DNA from: Gonium pectorale
Taxonomy: Eukaryota > Chlorophyta > Chlorophyceae > Chlamydomonadales > Volvocaceae
DNA length: 64,000 nucleotides
Direction of reading: 5' to 3'
Assembly: GCA_001584585.1 (NCBI GenBank)
Contig: LSYV01000034.1
Location: 602,166-666,165, forward strand
Shown: in pieces, positions 42,826-54,437 of the stretch
How the letters are laid out: each line of letters opens with the position of its first letter
How positions within the stretch are numbered: position 1 is the stretch's first letter
The notes under the pieces: generated by a model
Told to the model about the DNA's origin: nothing
Database searches by the model: none
What the model saw: the letters and a program-made list of their open reading frames with translations, nothing else
Program-made: the position numbers and the translations under genes

Positions 42826-45546
42826 CCCTCCCCCCTCGCGGCATACTCCCGTTTGGACAATTTTGGACGACTCCACCTCCTCCGAAAGATGCATTAGGAT
42901 TTGTCGGCCCCCATTAGGACGAGAAGTTACAATGGGACCTGGGGCGCCGTACCTCGTGCCATGTGTCCATGCACGGGTACAGGACCCTCAGTCCTGTACC
43001 CCAATTAGGACTTGTCCAACCGCCAACCGCCCTTATCGCTCCGTCCTGCGAGGCGAGGCCACCAAAACATACTACTCAATGAGGGGTCGTGAAGCTCTGT
43101 GCTGATACAGGTAGTGTTTGACGGCTCAGATTGGTGCACATGTTGATTTTACCGTCACATGTCTTCGCATGATGCGTTCGCTTGGTTTACCGTCGTGTTG
43201 CCATGCCTCCATATTCGTCAGTGCCTTGCATTGGCGTGTACTATTATCGGCGTTCGGTCTTTTTCTGGTTCCGCTTGGTGGATTCAGATGACCGTACCGT
43301 CGCATGTATTTGAGGCGAGCCAGCGCCTGGGGTCGCTGTCTCGTCTCACTCTTGGGCACCTGTTCTTTGAATGGCAATGAGACCCCGTGCGCTTAGGGTG
43401 ACCGCCTTGGCGTATGGTTACATGTAAGGTTGATGCCATTTTCCTCGCTTCCGTGACACCGTGACCAGCCAGCGCAGTCGCTTTCTCTGCATTTCCGCGC
43501 TCCGCGATAGCTGTGTGCGCCTTAGCGCCGCAGGCTAGACCTTAGCCGTTCGCTAGCGCGCGACATCCCCTCGGGTCACAGGCATGCACATGAAACGCAC
43601 GTTGTGCAGTAAACTAGCACGACATGTTGGTGAACCGGCCCGGGGGGGGGGAGGGGGGGCCGGCCCCGGGGGGCCCCGAGGTCTCGCCGTTCATACTTCG
43701 TTCGTGCCAGGGGTTCTCCCCTGGTTCGTGCTGCAATACATGACCACGATCACCACAACACTGGGCTGCAATGCAGAAGACCGGGAAGCACGCCCTGTCA
43801 CTGTACGTTTGCGGCCTCTAACAGGGCCTCTAAAACGGCCATATGGTGCCCTCACTTCAACCCGCACCTGAACTAACGCCGCATTGGTAGCGCTGCAATG
43901 CCCTTAGGATACGCGCTCCGTGTTGCGCCCAAAACTGGCGCGCACAGCGACGGCGCATGCGGCCGACTGCCAGCACGTGTCGATGCGCTCGCCGACCTTC
44001 ATCTTTATGCATAACGTGCGCTAGAAGCGCTCGTACATTCACGGAGCGAACCACGTATTGCAAGCGAGCTGTCGCTCCTTGGCGCTCCTGCTGCAGCCGC
44101 GGTGGATTCTTTGTGCTCCGGCTATAACATTTGGTTGCGTTGCACATCCGTCTCGTCCGGGAACATCGCGCACGACAGGCGACGACAGCGTGGCGAGTCC
44201 GTCGCCCATAAGGCGCCTACGGTGCACATTGGTTGCGCCATGAGTTACAGCTTCGGATTTGGTATATTAGCAAGCATGGCTATGTCATGGCTGTGCCATC
44301 CTGAAAACGACCGTTTCCCGACTAGAATCCAAACGGAAAGCGATGGGCTGCTTACCCACTGCGCCGCATCCAACTGCGCTTTTGAATACACACTGACTTT
44401 CCCCACTAGCGAGGCTTTCTGAGCGACGATATTAGGGCCAACTTGGTCCAACACCACTGGCTGGCATCTGGCGCGGGTTTTAGGGCAATATCGTGGCGTC
44501 GCTCAACTCCGGCGGGACGGTGAGTCGAGGGCGGCTGGCGAAGCAACGCCCAGCACCGCGAATGCTGGCTGTGTCGGTAGCTTTTGCTGTCGGTATCAAA
44601 CGCCATAACCTAGCGGACGCTCGTCGTGCCGCGCAACCGGTTTGCCAACGCCATGGTATCACGCGCCATCCCACCCATGCGCCATCCCTATTTCGCCTCT
44701 CCCAACCCTGCCACCCTCAGGATATCGACCGGGCAGTAAATAAGCAGCCGTGTTCATAGCTGGGCGCGTCTATTAAGCCAGGTGAGTTTTATGTTGGCTG
44801 CACAATACTGCCGAATGGGGGTGGGGGGCGACATTGGGGCTGCGGGGGACTGCCGAATGAGTTTTATGACTGCCGAATATGACTGGGATGACTGCCATAG
44901 GAAACCTTGTGCATCCAGAGCCTGCAGGGCACCTGGGGCTTACCGCATATTGATACATTGTCTGGCGGCGAGAAGCCTACTGCCCCAACCTGCCTTGCCC
45001 TGCTGCTCTTGTTCTATAACTTGAGAGGACTTGTGTGTTGCGCACTCAATCACTATGGTGCGCTCCTGAGGCCTTAGGCCTTAGTAGTCCCTGAGGCCTC
45101 AGTAGTCCCTGAGGCCTTAGTAGTCCTGAGTTGGGCGAGCCCCGAGACGACCGAGTCCTGAGACCTGAGTGGGCTATGTGGCTGAGTCCTCAGGCACAGG
45201 TGGCTGAGTGGTCTGAAACATGAGTGGCTGAGTGGGCTAAGTTGCCGTATCGCTGTGGAAACTTGCGGGCAGTATGGAGGGCGTGCTAGTTGGAGGGACC
45301 TGTGCGCGTGTGAAGTTGAGCGAGAGGACAGGAACTCCTCCTTGGCTGTACCGCTGCGGTGCGCAATGGGGAGAATTCCTCCTGCGCTGCCTGCCGGTAG
45401 TGGAATGTGTGTGCGTGTCAGCCCTGTCTCGGTGTGTGCCTGATCACGCATGAAACACGAGTGCCAACGCTGAAGAGGTATCCGTAGGCTTCAAGACTTG
45501 ACTTTTGCGACCTTCCTACTTGTACGTGTGTGGGGCTTGACGGCCC
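42826..45546. other. Gene-poor, lower-GC interval
   Basis: About 2.7 kb with no supported gene. It holds a G-run palindromic patch near 43640-43680 (GGCCGGCCCC within G-runs) and a short tandem repeat at 45066-45130. Composition is closer to neutral than the exon-rich parts. Confidence 0.4.
45066..45130. repeat. CCTGAGGCCTTAGTAGT tandem repeat
   Basis: Three to four near copies of CCTGAGGCC(T/C)(T/C)AGTAGTC follow each other. The GAGGCCT core is itself palindromic, and scattered CTGAG words continue to about 45240. Confidence 0.85.
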
Positions 45547-45600
45547 AGAGCGCCTGCGGTGGAGGGGAGGAAGAGACGGGGCGTGGGCATACCGCAGGTG
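45547..45600. repeat. 54-bp direct repeat, copy A
   Basis: Shares about 48 of 54 positions with copy B at 47166-47219, including the core GGTGGAGGGGAGGA and GAGACGGGGCGTGGGCA. The two copies lie in the same orientation and flank the tandem-repeat and gap region. Confidence 0.8.
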
Positions 45601-45975
45601 GTGCGTGGTGGCGGGCCCGTTACTTGTTGAATGAACATTCACAAGGTCCGGCCGCCCTTCCCCTTCGGCGCATGAGTACGGAATTTCGCGCGCTTGTCAT
45701 AATATGGTGCGGTTTTGGACTGACATTGACCCGTACAAGGTCGGTGCATTCCTTGCCTCAGTTTACCATGTACCTCCGCGCGACGCGTCCAGTTTGCTCG
45801 TGGCAGGCTGGGCGGGACCTCGTGCTCGCCTACCTGCGTGCGGATCTGCAGCACTGGCGGGATCTTGCAGTGGAGACCAGCCAGTCCGCCGTGCTGCCAG
45901 CGGTGGCCCTCGGCGCATTGGCGGAGGCGGCTATGGAGCTTCAGAAGGCCTTCGATTTGCAGCAGGAGGCGGGGG

Positions 45976-46680
45976 GCGGGGTTGTCGCCCGCGGGCCTTG
46001 CGCTCAGTCGCAGGGGGCCCGCTGAGTTTGGTGGTTGGGCATGGGTTTCGGGGGTGTGGCGGGGTGTCGCCTGCAGGCCTCGCGCTCTGTTGCAGGGTGC
46101 CCGCTGGGTTTGGTGGTTGGGTATGGGTTTCGGTGTGGGGTTTTCGGTGGTGGGTGTTGTGGAGCGTTGCGTCTCTGGTTGCTTTAAGGTTCGGTGCCCT
46201 TGTTTGGGGCAGGTGCCGTCTGCCTCTCTGTTTTCGGCGAGTCGCAGGGGGGGTTCGGGTTCGGGTTGCGGACNNNNNNNNNNNNNNNNNNNNNNNNNNN
46301 NNNNNNNNNNNNNNNNNNNNNNNNNNNNNNNNNNNNNNNNNNNNNNNNNNNNNNNNNNNNNNNNNNNNNNNNNNNNNNNNNNNNNNNNNNNNNNNNNNNN
46401 NNNNNNNNNNNNNNNNNNNNNNNNNNNNNNNNNNNNNNNNNNNNNNNNNNNNNNNNNNNNNNNNNCGGGGTGTCGCCTGCAGGCCTCGCGCTCTGTTGCA
46501 GGGTGCCCGCTGGGTTTGGTGGTTGGGTATGGTTTCGGTGTGGGGTTTTCGGTGGTGGGTGTTGTGGAGCGTTGCGTCTCTGGTTGCTTTAAGGTTCGGT
46601 GCCCTTGTTGGGGCAGGTGCCGTCTGCCTCTCTGTTTTCGGCGAGTCGCAGGGGGGGTTCGGGTTCGGGTTGCGGACTTC
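45976..46680 (+). repeat. Long tandem repeat around an assembly gap
   Basis: A block of about 210 bp (starting GGGGTGTCGCCTGCAGGCCT, ending TTCGGGTTGCGGAC) occurs at about 46061-46273 and again, almost identical, at 46469-46676. A diverged partial copy precedes it at 45976-46050. The gap between is almost certainly more of the same repeat that could not be assembled. Confidence 0.85.
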
Positions 46681-46992
46681 TGCTAGGGGAGGGGGGTGGT
46701 TTGCTGCCTGTGCTCCACGGGTCCTTTCGGTCTGTTTCTCTCTTGTCCTGGTGGTCAGCGTCTCCTTTCCTTTCTTTTCGTCTTTCTGCCTTCCTGTTCT
46801 GTGGTCTTTAGGTGCAGGGTTCCTTCTCTTCTTGTGTGTGCCGTCGGTGTTTGGTCTTGGCCGCCGTGGTGCACTGTAGTTAGGGCAGGGTTTCGGTGGT
46901 TCTCATCACGGGAGGGCTGCATGTCCCTCCCGCTGTCTGCGCCCTTTCTCGCCTCTCCGTCTGTAACCTTTCCACAGAAAAATTAAATGTAC
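46020..46992 (+). mobile_element. Possible 3' end of a retrotransposon
   Basis: The tandem block is followed by T-rich sequence, then TGTAA at 46962-46966, then AGAAAAATTAAATG about 10 nt later. A poly(A) signal followed at the right distance by an A-rich stretch in the genome is what a reverse-transcribed 3' end leaves. No reverse transcriptase frame is visible upstream; an unassigned Leu/Ala-rich frame (LAYLRADLQHWRDLAV, about 45780-46020) precedes the repeats. The family cannot be named. Confidence 0.35.
46274..46465. other. Assembly gap (192 N)
   Basis: A run of N lies inside the tandem repeat. Its stated length may not equal the true missing length. Confidence 0.99.
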
Positions 46993-47165
46993 GCAAAGGT
47001 GTCATGTGCTACCTTGCGCTTGTCTTTTCGGGTTCTGGGCTCTACGGCTAATTAGAACTCTTAAGGGTGTTTTACCCTCTCCGCTATGGCGGGTCGGGAG
47101 CCAACCGGCTCGTGTGGCGTGCAACCCCTCTCTGAGGGAGCCTGTAATATGTATCTATCTATTGA

Positions 47166-47219
47166 GAGCTCCTGTGGTGGAGGGGAGGACGAGACGGGGC
47201 GTGGGCAAACCGTAGTTGG
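47166..47219. repeat. 54-bp direct repeat, copy B
   Basis: Second copy of the repeat at 45547-45600, same orientation, 1.6 kb downstream. It lies past the candidate retrotransposon tail, so the pair could mark element boundaries or be a separate dispersed repeat. Confidence 0.8.
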
Positions 47220-48329
47220 CGGACACGTGACCACCTGCATTAGCCGCTGCCACAATTTGGCCACGCACCCAGCACTGGTGCTGGCTACTGTGAGCTGGGC
47301 GGATCAAGCCGGATGAGGTGCCCACTCGCTGAGTCATGCACCGTCCTGCTCCCAGCCTCCTGAGGAGCCTTGCGGCCATGGTGGCGCGGGTGCTCAGTGC
47401 GATACCATTGCATATGGATCATGCTTAGGCGTTCATGCGTGCATCCCGGTTCTCCACAACATCAGAGTACTAACTAGGTACTAGGTCGCATGTCCTGGAC
47501 CAGGCCGTTCGACACTTGACGGCGTTAACCAGGTAATGTGTCACGTACGGGACCCTTCTACTGTGCCAACGCTCATGCGGTCGAAACAGCCCTCAGCCGC
47601 TCAGGATGCGCGGGGAAGGGAAATGTCAACGCCGCACCCTGTGGCCACAAGCCAGTCACCCGGATAATCTGGGTGCACCCAGGCGAACCGACCAGGCAGC
47701 CAACCCCGGGGGAGCGCACACCACTATAGAACCAAACCACACGCGTGAAACACACGCATCAAACAAGCCAAGGCATTAAGCGGTACACGGCGAAAGAATG
47801 CTTGGCTGTACCGGGGCTGTGCCCCGCAGCCGTGCCCCCTCAACTCGCCCGCGCATCACCCGTCAACAGGCCGCTTGACAGGTCGCATGCACGCGCAGGT
47901 TCCTTCATGCAGAAGGAAACGGGCAGCCAGGGCGGGCACACGACAACCAACATTGAACAAACAACGAGAAAAGAATCAACAAGCCCACGTCGCGCCCTAG
48001 AGCTCGTGCGCACCTGTCGCGGCCTCCTGTGTATGTGCGTGCGCGTATGTGCCTGCGATGCCTTGGTGCAGGCACTATCACTCCAGCGCCATACCCACTC
48101 GCGCCACCCTCATGCGCTCAAGGGTACGGGTGAACCCATTCGTAACTCTGGAAACCGCCAACAGCAGCAATAGAAGTGAAGGACGCAGCGAGCACCACCT
48201 GACTTCTCCACCCCAAATCACACACGCAAACCCTGCTGCAGCGGCGAGGCCCCCCCCTCGTTGCCGGCATCGCCGCCGCCGCAGCCGCCGCCACCACCAC
48301 CCCCTCCACGTCCGCGGGCACAGCCAGCC
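47220..48329. other. Intergenic region 3' of the DUF155 gene
   Basis: About 1.1 kb of moderate-GC sequence without a supported gene. It should include the 3' untranslated region of the minus-strand DUF155 gene. I found no minus-strand TGTAA close to its stop. Confidence 0.4.
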
Positions 48330-51300
48330 TCAGACAAAGCCAAACAGGCTGAGCAGCTGGAAGAGCATGAGTATTACGTCCACCATGAGCAGCCAGATGA
48401 TGATCCACTCGAGCCGCGCGGCGTGGGAGTTGTTCTTGTGGTCCCGGAGCATGTCTAGCATCTCCTGGAGCACCTGCGGCCGAGAGAGGGTGTGGTAGAA
48501 GGGTGCTCAGTCCTCAGGCAAGCTGCGTGATGACGGGTAGAGCCGTGGAGATGCCGTAGGCGCGGGACGGGATACGAGGAGGAGGACGCTGCTGCTGCTG
48601 CTGCTGCCCGGGCAAGGCAGTGGGGGCATGCCGCGGGGATGGCGCGCCGCGCAGGTCTAGGTGCAACGTGATAGTATGAGGCAGCATGGTGGGACGAAAG
48701 GCCGGCGCATGAGAGCGCGACGGCGCGTTGACGGCGGCCACGTTACGGTTATGTCCGGCGACGAAGGAAGTCACGCCCAGAGCACGGAACCAATGGCGGA
48801 CAGGCCCGCAAGGGCAAGAGCGCAGGAGCGGCCTCGCACACGCACGCAACGCCGCACCCCGCGTGCACCGCGGCGGTAAGTGCCCGATCAGTTGACATAC
48901 GCAGAGCCTCATTCGTGCCTCGTTCGTCCCCCATGGTATTGGTTACCACATCCTTGCGCCGCGGCGTCCTGAACCCGCACCTGGAAGCGCGCGTTGAGCA
49001 CCTCAGCCCGCGTGTCGAGCTCCAGGTACTCGCAGGCACGCTCGTACAGAGCCTGCACGGCAGGCGCGGAGGGGGCGGCACCGGTACGACCGATCGGGAC
49101 GCGAGGGAGGGGCACGCCGCGAGGCACAGACGCCATTGTCAGCCCAGGGCGCTACAGGGCCGCTGCAGCGCTGCTGCGGACGTCGCTTGCCTCGGGAGTC
49201 GCACATGCTTGTTTGGGATGAGGGGTAGGTAATAGGACCGGCCGGCGTGCCATGTTCGCATGCCGTCGCCCGCAGACTCTGTCTTGTCCGCTCTCCCGCG
49301 AGACCAACCTCCATTCAGGTCCCCCGATCACCCACCCAAACTAAGCACCGCGCGGTAATCTACGACGCACCAAACCCGCGCTGACGACGAATGGCACGTG
49401 CGCTCATCACAGGGCACAGCGGGCATGGCCCGAACACATGCGCACACACAGGTATGTCGTATGTCGTATGTCGTATGCGTCGTTCCATTTCAACACATGT
49501 AGGTGCGCACGTGCTGCACCGTACACGCGTGCCGCGTCCTGCCGTACCTGCAGCTGGTCGGGCGCGCTCCAGAAGAACTCGGGCGTGTCCATGACCGTGG
49601 ACAGCAGGTTGAGGGTGGAGGACTGCAGGAAGACCTTGCCGATCAGCTGCGCAAGCTTCTTGGTGCTCATGGACACGCGGCCGTGAACCGCTAGGTCCTG
49701 GAGCGGAGGCGGGGCGGCGCGGGGTGTGGGATTGGGACGGGACCGGGGTGGGGGCCAATGGTAAGGAAGGCGTCCCCAGTACCGGTAGAGGAGTCATAGG
49801 CGCACGCAATGGGTGCCCGCCCAAGGCTGAGTGGCGATAGTTTGGGAGGCGCCCCGTGCGTCAGCTGCTGAGGGAGCAGTCTCGATGGAGTCCCGATGGG
49901 AGTCCCGATGGAGCAGTCCCGAAGGAACCGGTTTGGCGGAGAGCATCCCTCGAAGGCCGACCCCTGCCGCATCGCCCCCCTCCCTGCAAAAAATGAGCTT
50001 GCTCTCCTCCACCAGCACAGTCACACCAACCGGCTGGGCGGCACCCCACCCCACCCCCCAGCAATACGCACCCCGCACCCCCGCCAGCCCCCGCCACCCC
50101 CCCCCGCCCTGCCCCGCCCCGCCCTGCGCGGTGCGAACGCCAGGTACGCGTGCGTGTCAAAAGCATATCCGGCCGCAAAAGCCCATCCGGCCACAGATGC
50201 GCTCGCTCTTGCACCTGTTTCGGCAAGTGCAGACCACGCACCTGACCATAGGGGGGGATCCCGCGCTCTCGCCCTGAGATTTACACCCTTGCTGAGGCCC
50301 TGAAGCTCCCCAGCGACCATGGCCATCTTCCGAAAAGCGCGCTTGAGGCCGCCCGCCTCACACTCGCCCCGCCCCACGATGCCCTGACGGACGGATGGGA
50401 GCAGGGCAGCACGCGCCTACCCTTCCAACGAGGTGTCTTGCCTTCCCACGCAATGCACCCCGCCACTCCCCACCTGCGGCAAGTGCTTGCTCTCCTCCAC
50501 CAGCGCCACCACGCGCTCCTCGTACACCGACAGCTTTGTGGACTGCGCCAGCGCATGGCTGATGGCCAGGCGGACCTGTCGCGAGCAACGGGAGGGGGAA
50601 AGCCAGGGCGGGAGTTGGCGAGGGCGGTCGGGCCCAAGGGATACACACGTACGCGCGTTCCGGGATACACAGGTACGACGTGTGTGGCAACGCAGGCAGA
50701 CCCGCAGCGTCGGGTTGGATACGCCACACGTGCACCGCTCCAACGAATGTCACCGCCGAGGGCCTAGGGCCGGAGAGCCGGCGGCAACGAGGTACCGGCC
50801 TGCCCGGGCCCCGAGCCCGCTGGTAGGCAGCTCGCTTTGCACACTACGCCGCGAGACGGCTGCAACTCCGCGCTGCAAAAGGGCCCGAGTAAGGTCACAC
50901 CGTGCTGCGCCCGGCCGACCATTGGGGACGCGGCAGCCCAACTCCACCCCCGAGCGCCTCGGAGGCCCATAGGAGTTGCCCGCGGCCCCCAACTGCCAAC
51001 CGCCGACCCCACCTGGAACTCGCCTTCCCGGCAGCCGCCGATTACGCCTACTGCCCAACTCCACCCAGCAGGCCAAGGACCACCCCTCCCAAACGCCAGC
51101 TCCCGACTCCCCAGTGTCAACCCCCAACCGGTAACCCGCAACTCGCACCTGGTGGTCTGTCGCCTGGCGCCGGTTGATGGTGATGGTGTCGTTCTGGATG
51201 TGCGGCGGCTCGCTGCCGCTGAGGTTGAACACAAACTCGTCCTTTTCTGGCCGGGCCAGCGGGCCGCGCTCGACCACGCGCGCCAGCGAGCGCAGAATCA

Positions 51301-54064
51301 AGGCCTCCTGGTGAGGGAGCAGGCGGGGGAGGGGGGGAGGGGGGAGGGCGGGGGAGGGGGGGGTAAACAGTCCGAGGGCGTGGCGTTGTTGACTGGGGAA
51401 GGCGTCCGGTGTGCCGGCGTAACGCCAGCGTCCGAGGCGCCCATACCGAGGTGGCGAGCTTGAGTCGGAGGGGGAGGGGGGGGAGGGGGGGAGGCGGGGG
51501 AGGCGGGGGAGGGCCGGGGTGGCGGGGCGCGCAGGCGGCACCGTCACATACCGCACCGATGCAAGAGGCCCAGCACCGCGGGCACCGCGGGCACGCACAA
51601 GCCCGGGCCGATTGCATATTTCAACACATATTGGTCTGGGACACTTGCAAAAATCAACCTACGTTGGCCCGGGGGGGGGCGATGCGGCTGTGGCCCAGTC
51701 GAGGGCTTCCACAACGGCCCCAGTCCCCGTCCTGATCCCCAGGCACGGCCCGATCTCCACACGCGGTCACATACACGACATACACGACGCGGGAACGTGA
51801 ATGGTGGTAGGCTTCGGCACCACCAGGCCCGGCTCTTTCCCAACACGGGCGTCCTTCCGGGGGAGGGGAAAGCGGAAGGACAGGAAGGCGTTTCCAGCCC
51901 CGGCCTTCGGAAACCGCCCAGCGGGCGGCGTGTAACTCCAGAACGCCTTGCGGGACCCCTCACAGACAAAAATTGTTGTGTAGGCTTGGCCCCTTATTCG
52001 GCGCCAGGGTAATACCCAGACCAAACCTGACACATGCCGTTGTACTCCAGACGTTGGACCTGGATGGCGCCCACGTTCTCCCAGATCACAGCGGCGGCGC
52101 AACGGATATCCGTACTGCCTCACCTGATGCTGCTGCATGCCCCAGAACGCCACCACGCCGTACTGTGGACGGTGCGGCCAAGGGCGGGGCAGCGGGGAGG
52201 AGGGACGCAAGAGCAGGGCTGGGTAGCCGCGATGACAAGAGGAGGGGGGACAACGCGCCGCGATGCGGGCCTGCAGGGTGCACTGCACCCGTAGGGCGTT
52301 GAGCCGCTACAGAGCTGGCGTGGCTCGCATCCGCATCCGCATCCGCATCCGCATCCGCATCCGCATCCGCATCCGCCGCACAGCAGCCCCACCCCACCCC
52401 ACCCCACCCCACCCCACCCCACCCCACCCCACGCCACGCCACCGCGCGGGCAACGCGCGCAGGTATTCAGCCCCGATCCCGCGGACCGCACAAAGCGACG
52501 GCGCGGGGCGCCAAACAGGACCGGGAAGGTATGCCAGCCCTGCCAGGGGCACCGTCTCGCTTTGGGCGGGCTGTGCCCAGCACGCGCGTGGAGACATCCG
52601 CCAGCCCAGCCCAGCACAATCAGTACGGTATCGGCGACGTACTCCTCCACAGCCACGGTCACCGCACCGCGCAGGGCGGTGCTTCTCCGCGCCCTCCTTG
52701 GGTCGCCCCTGCTTCTCACCCGCATCGCGTCCCCCGCATCTCCCCAGCCTCCCTGACGCCCCACCTCGAAGAAGAACACGTCCGGGGGCCCCACCGCCGC
52801 CGTCGTCGACGAGTCCCCGCCACCGTAAGCGCCCGCCGCCGGCGGCGCCGCCGCGAGCGCGTCCTCTGGCGCGCCGCCGCTGGTGTTGCTCCCGCGGTAC
52901 CCCCCTCCGGGCATCGCCGGCCCGGGCAGCCGCGCGTGCACCACGTCCTGGTAGCTGTTGGTCTCCCAGGCTGTTGTGCACGGGTACAAGGCCGGGGCCG
53001 CGAGGGTGAGGCCCCGGGGGTTGCGGGTGAGGTTGGCATTGTAATCAGCAGCGTGTGAGGCATCCAGGCTCATCGCGTGCTCAGGCTCCCGTCCGCGCTA
53101 TCATCCAGTTGATGCTTTCGGAGGTGGCCGGCCCATCGGCACAGCACTCCTCCGCCGCCTGTACCCCGCCCTCGTGAGAGCCCGTGAGCCGCCACTCCCG
53201 ACAAGTCAGGCTGCTGCTGCAGCTGCCATAGACATGCCCGGTTGGTCAGGAGGGCCGAGCCGCTGCCGTGCGGACGCACCTGGGTGTTTGATTCGTATGA
53301 GCCCCTCGAGCTTCTCCCTGTCCAACGCCTCCGCGATGCAGTACACCGTGATCCTGTGGCCGTACGGTGCGGGGGTGGTCCGTACAGGGCAGGTCTTGAG
53401 ATAAGGGCATGGCACCGCAGCCCGATTGCGGCGGCCCAATGCGACACAGGCAACCCAGCAAGCCCCTGGAAAGCTGGAATCTTCCTGCGGCTGCGTGCTC
53501 CCACTCCCAAGACCGCTGGTCTGGCGGATGCACCCAGTGATCAGCGTACACGCAATTGTGCCGCGTCGTTGTAGGTATGGATCGTGGCGTGAGCCGTCAG
53601 GGCCTTACAGTGGCAGCTGTGTGGTGCCAAAGGTGCGGCAACAGCCCACGGCAGCGCACCTGGCGCGCCCCGACGGTTCCACCCCCAGCGTCGCAATCTC
53701 GCTTATCGCCTGCCCAGCCTCCTGCTCGTCGATTCTCCCCGGCGAAGCGCCACGACTGCTATCTAACGGGAGCGGCACAAACTGTGCGCGGGGAGGGGGC
53801 CAACGGTTTGATGGTGTCGTTGGTGTGGTGGGGTCGAGCAGCGCAGGAGCCGCCGGGGCGCACCTTGTCGCGCTGCCGGATTCCCTGGGGCAGTTCACTG
53901 CCGAGCACCGTCTTGTATGAGAGAGAGTTTGATCGGCGCAGGCGCCCGGCATCACTGTTGCTCCCATCGCGTGCCGACGTGGGCCGAGGCTTAAGCTTGT
54001 AGTCCCGATCGGATGTAGACGGTCCTGCTTCTAGTGGCGAGTATGGCACGTCTGGACGGCTCAT
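48330..54064 (-). CDS. DUF155 (RMND1/Rmd1/Sif2 family) membrane protein, 419 aa
   Basis: Ten exons join in phase: 54064-53864, 53721-53609, 53353-53280, 52970-52765, 52162-52124, 51307-51149, 50575-50474, 49697-49548, 49052-48981 and 48473-48330. DUF155 hallmarks appear in order: ITVYCIAEALDREKLEGLI, DVFFFEYGVVAFWGMQQHQ, EFVFNLSGSEPPHIQNDTIT, LAISHALAQSTKLSVYEE, FLQSSTLNLLSTVMDTPEFF, ERACEYLELDTRAEVLNARF and LQEMLDMLRDHKNNSHAARL, then LEWIIIWLLMVDVILMLFQL as C-terminal membrane anchor. Human RMND1 supports mitochondrial translation; yeast Rmd1/Rmd8 are cytoplasmic. The N-terminus here is polar (MSRPDVPYSPLEAG) and not a clear mitochondrial presequence, so location is open. The 53721-53609 exon is the least certain but is required by phase. 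It is head-to-head with the KBP gene. Confidence 0.9.
52326..52432. repeat. Adjacent CGCATC hexamer and CCCCA pentamer arrays (intronic)
   Basis: About eight CGCATC units (52326-52375) are followed by about eight CCCCA units (52387-52430), inside a 600-nt intron of the DUF155 gene. On the transcribed strand the second array reads GGGGT, which could form a quadruplex in pre-mRNA. Confidence 0.9.
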
Positions 54065-54437
54065 AGCGGACGGAGAGGCAAGCGAGCGGAGCTAACGAAA
54101 CGACACGACCTAAGCGTGCGCAGGTGGCCAGTAATGTCTTGATTGTTCGGCATGCAAGGTGGTGCTGGTGGGAATGATAACGGTCGAACAAAGCGGGTTT
54201 GTCGGAACCGAGTGCGTGCTGGTGCGGGGCGAATTCTGATACAGCCAACGATGATCGAGAACTATAACTAACACCATATCGGCTAGACGGCCCAAAAACA
54301 CACAGGTTGTACAACCTGTGTGGATCGTGGAATGCCTGGGGACCGCCCCATGCGACAGTCCTGAGGGCTATAGGGTCTCCATGACTCGGTGATTGTGCAA
54401 CGCCATATCCCCCTGGCTTCAGCGCTCCACAGGCGAG
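54065..54437. promoter_or_regulatory. Bidirectional promoter between DUF155 and KBP genes
   Basis: These 373 bp separate two outward-facing start codons. An inverted repeat CACAGGTTGTACAACCTGTG spans about 54301-54320 and is perfectly palindromic. The strip around 54230-54300 is relatively AT-rich. Confidence 0.6.
54301..54320. promoter_or_regulatory. 20-bp perfect palindrome in the shared promoter
   Basis: CACAGGTTGTACAACCTGTG equals its own reverse complement. Dyad sites of this type often bind dimeric transcription factors. It lies 118 bp before the KBP ATG and 237 bp before the DUF155 ATG. No known factor is assigned. Confidence 0.6.

Noticed and set aside
52020..52095. Possible extra exon in the DUF155 gene reading IWENVGAIQVQRLEYNGMCQ
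   Set aside because: No acceptor gives a frame-keeping join, and the family alignment runs directly from MQQHQ to EALILRSL.
52387..52430. Telomeric repeat remnant (GGGGT on one strand)
   Set aside because: Algal telomeres use TTTTAGGG or TTTAGGG; the array sits in an intron with no subtelomeric context.
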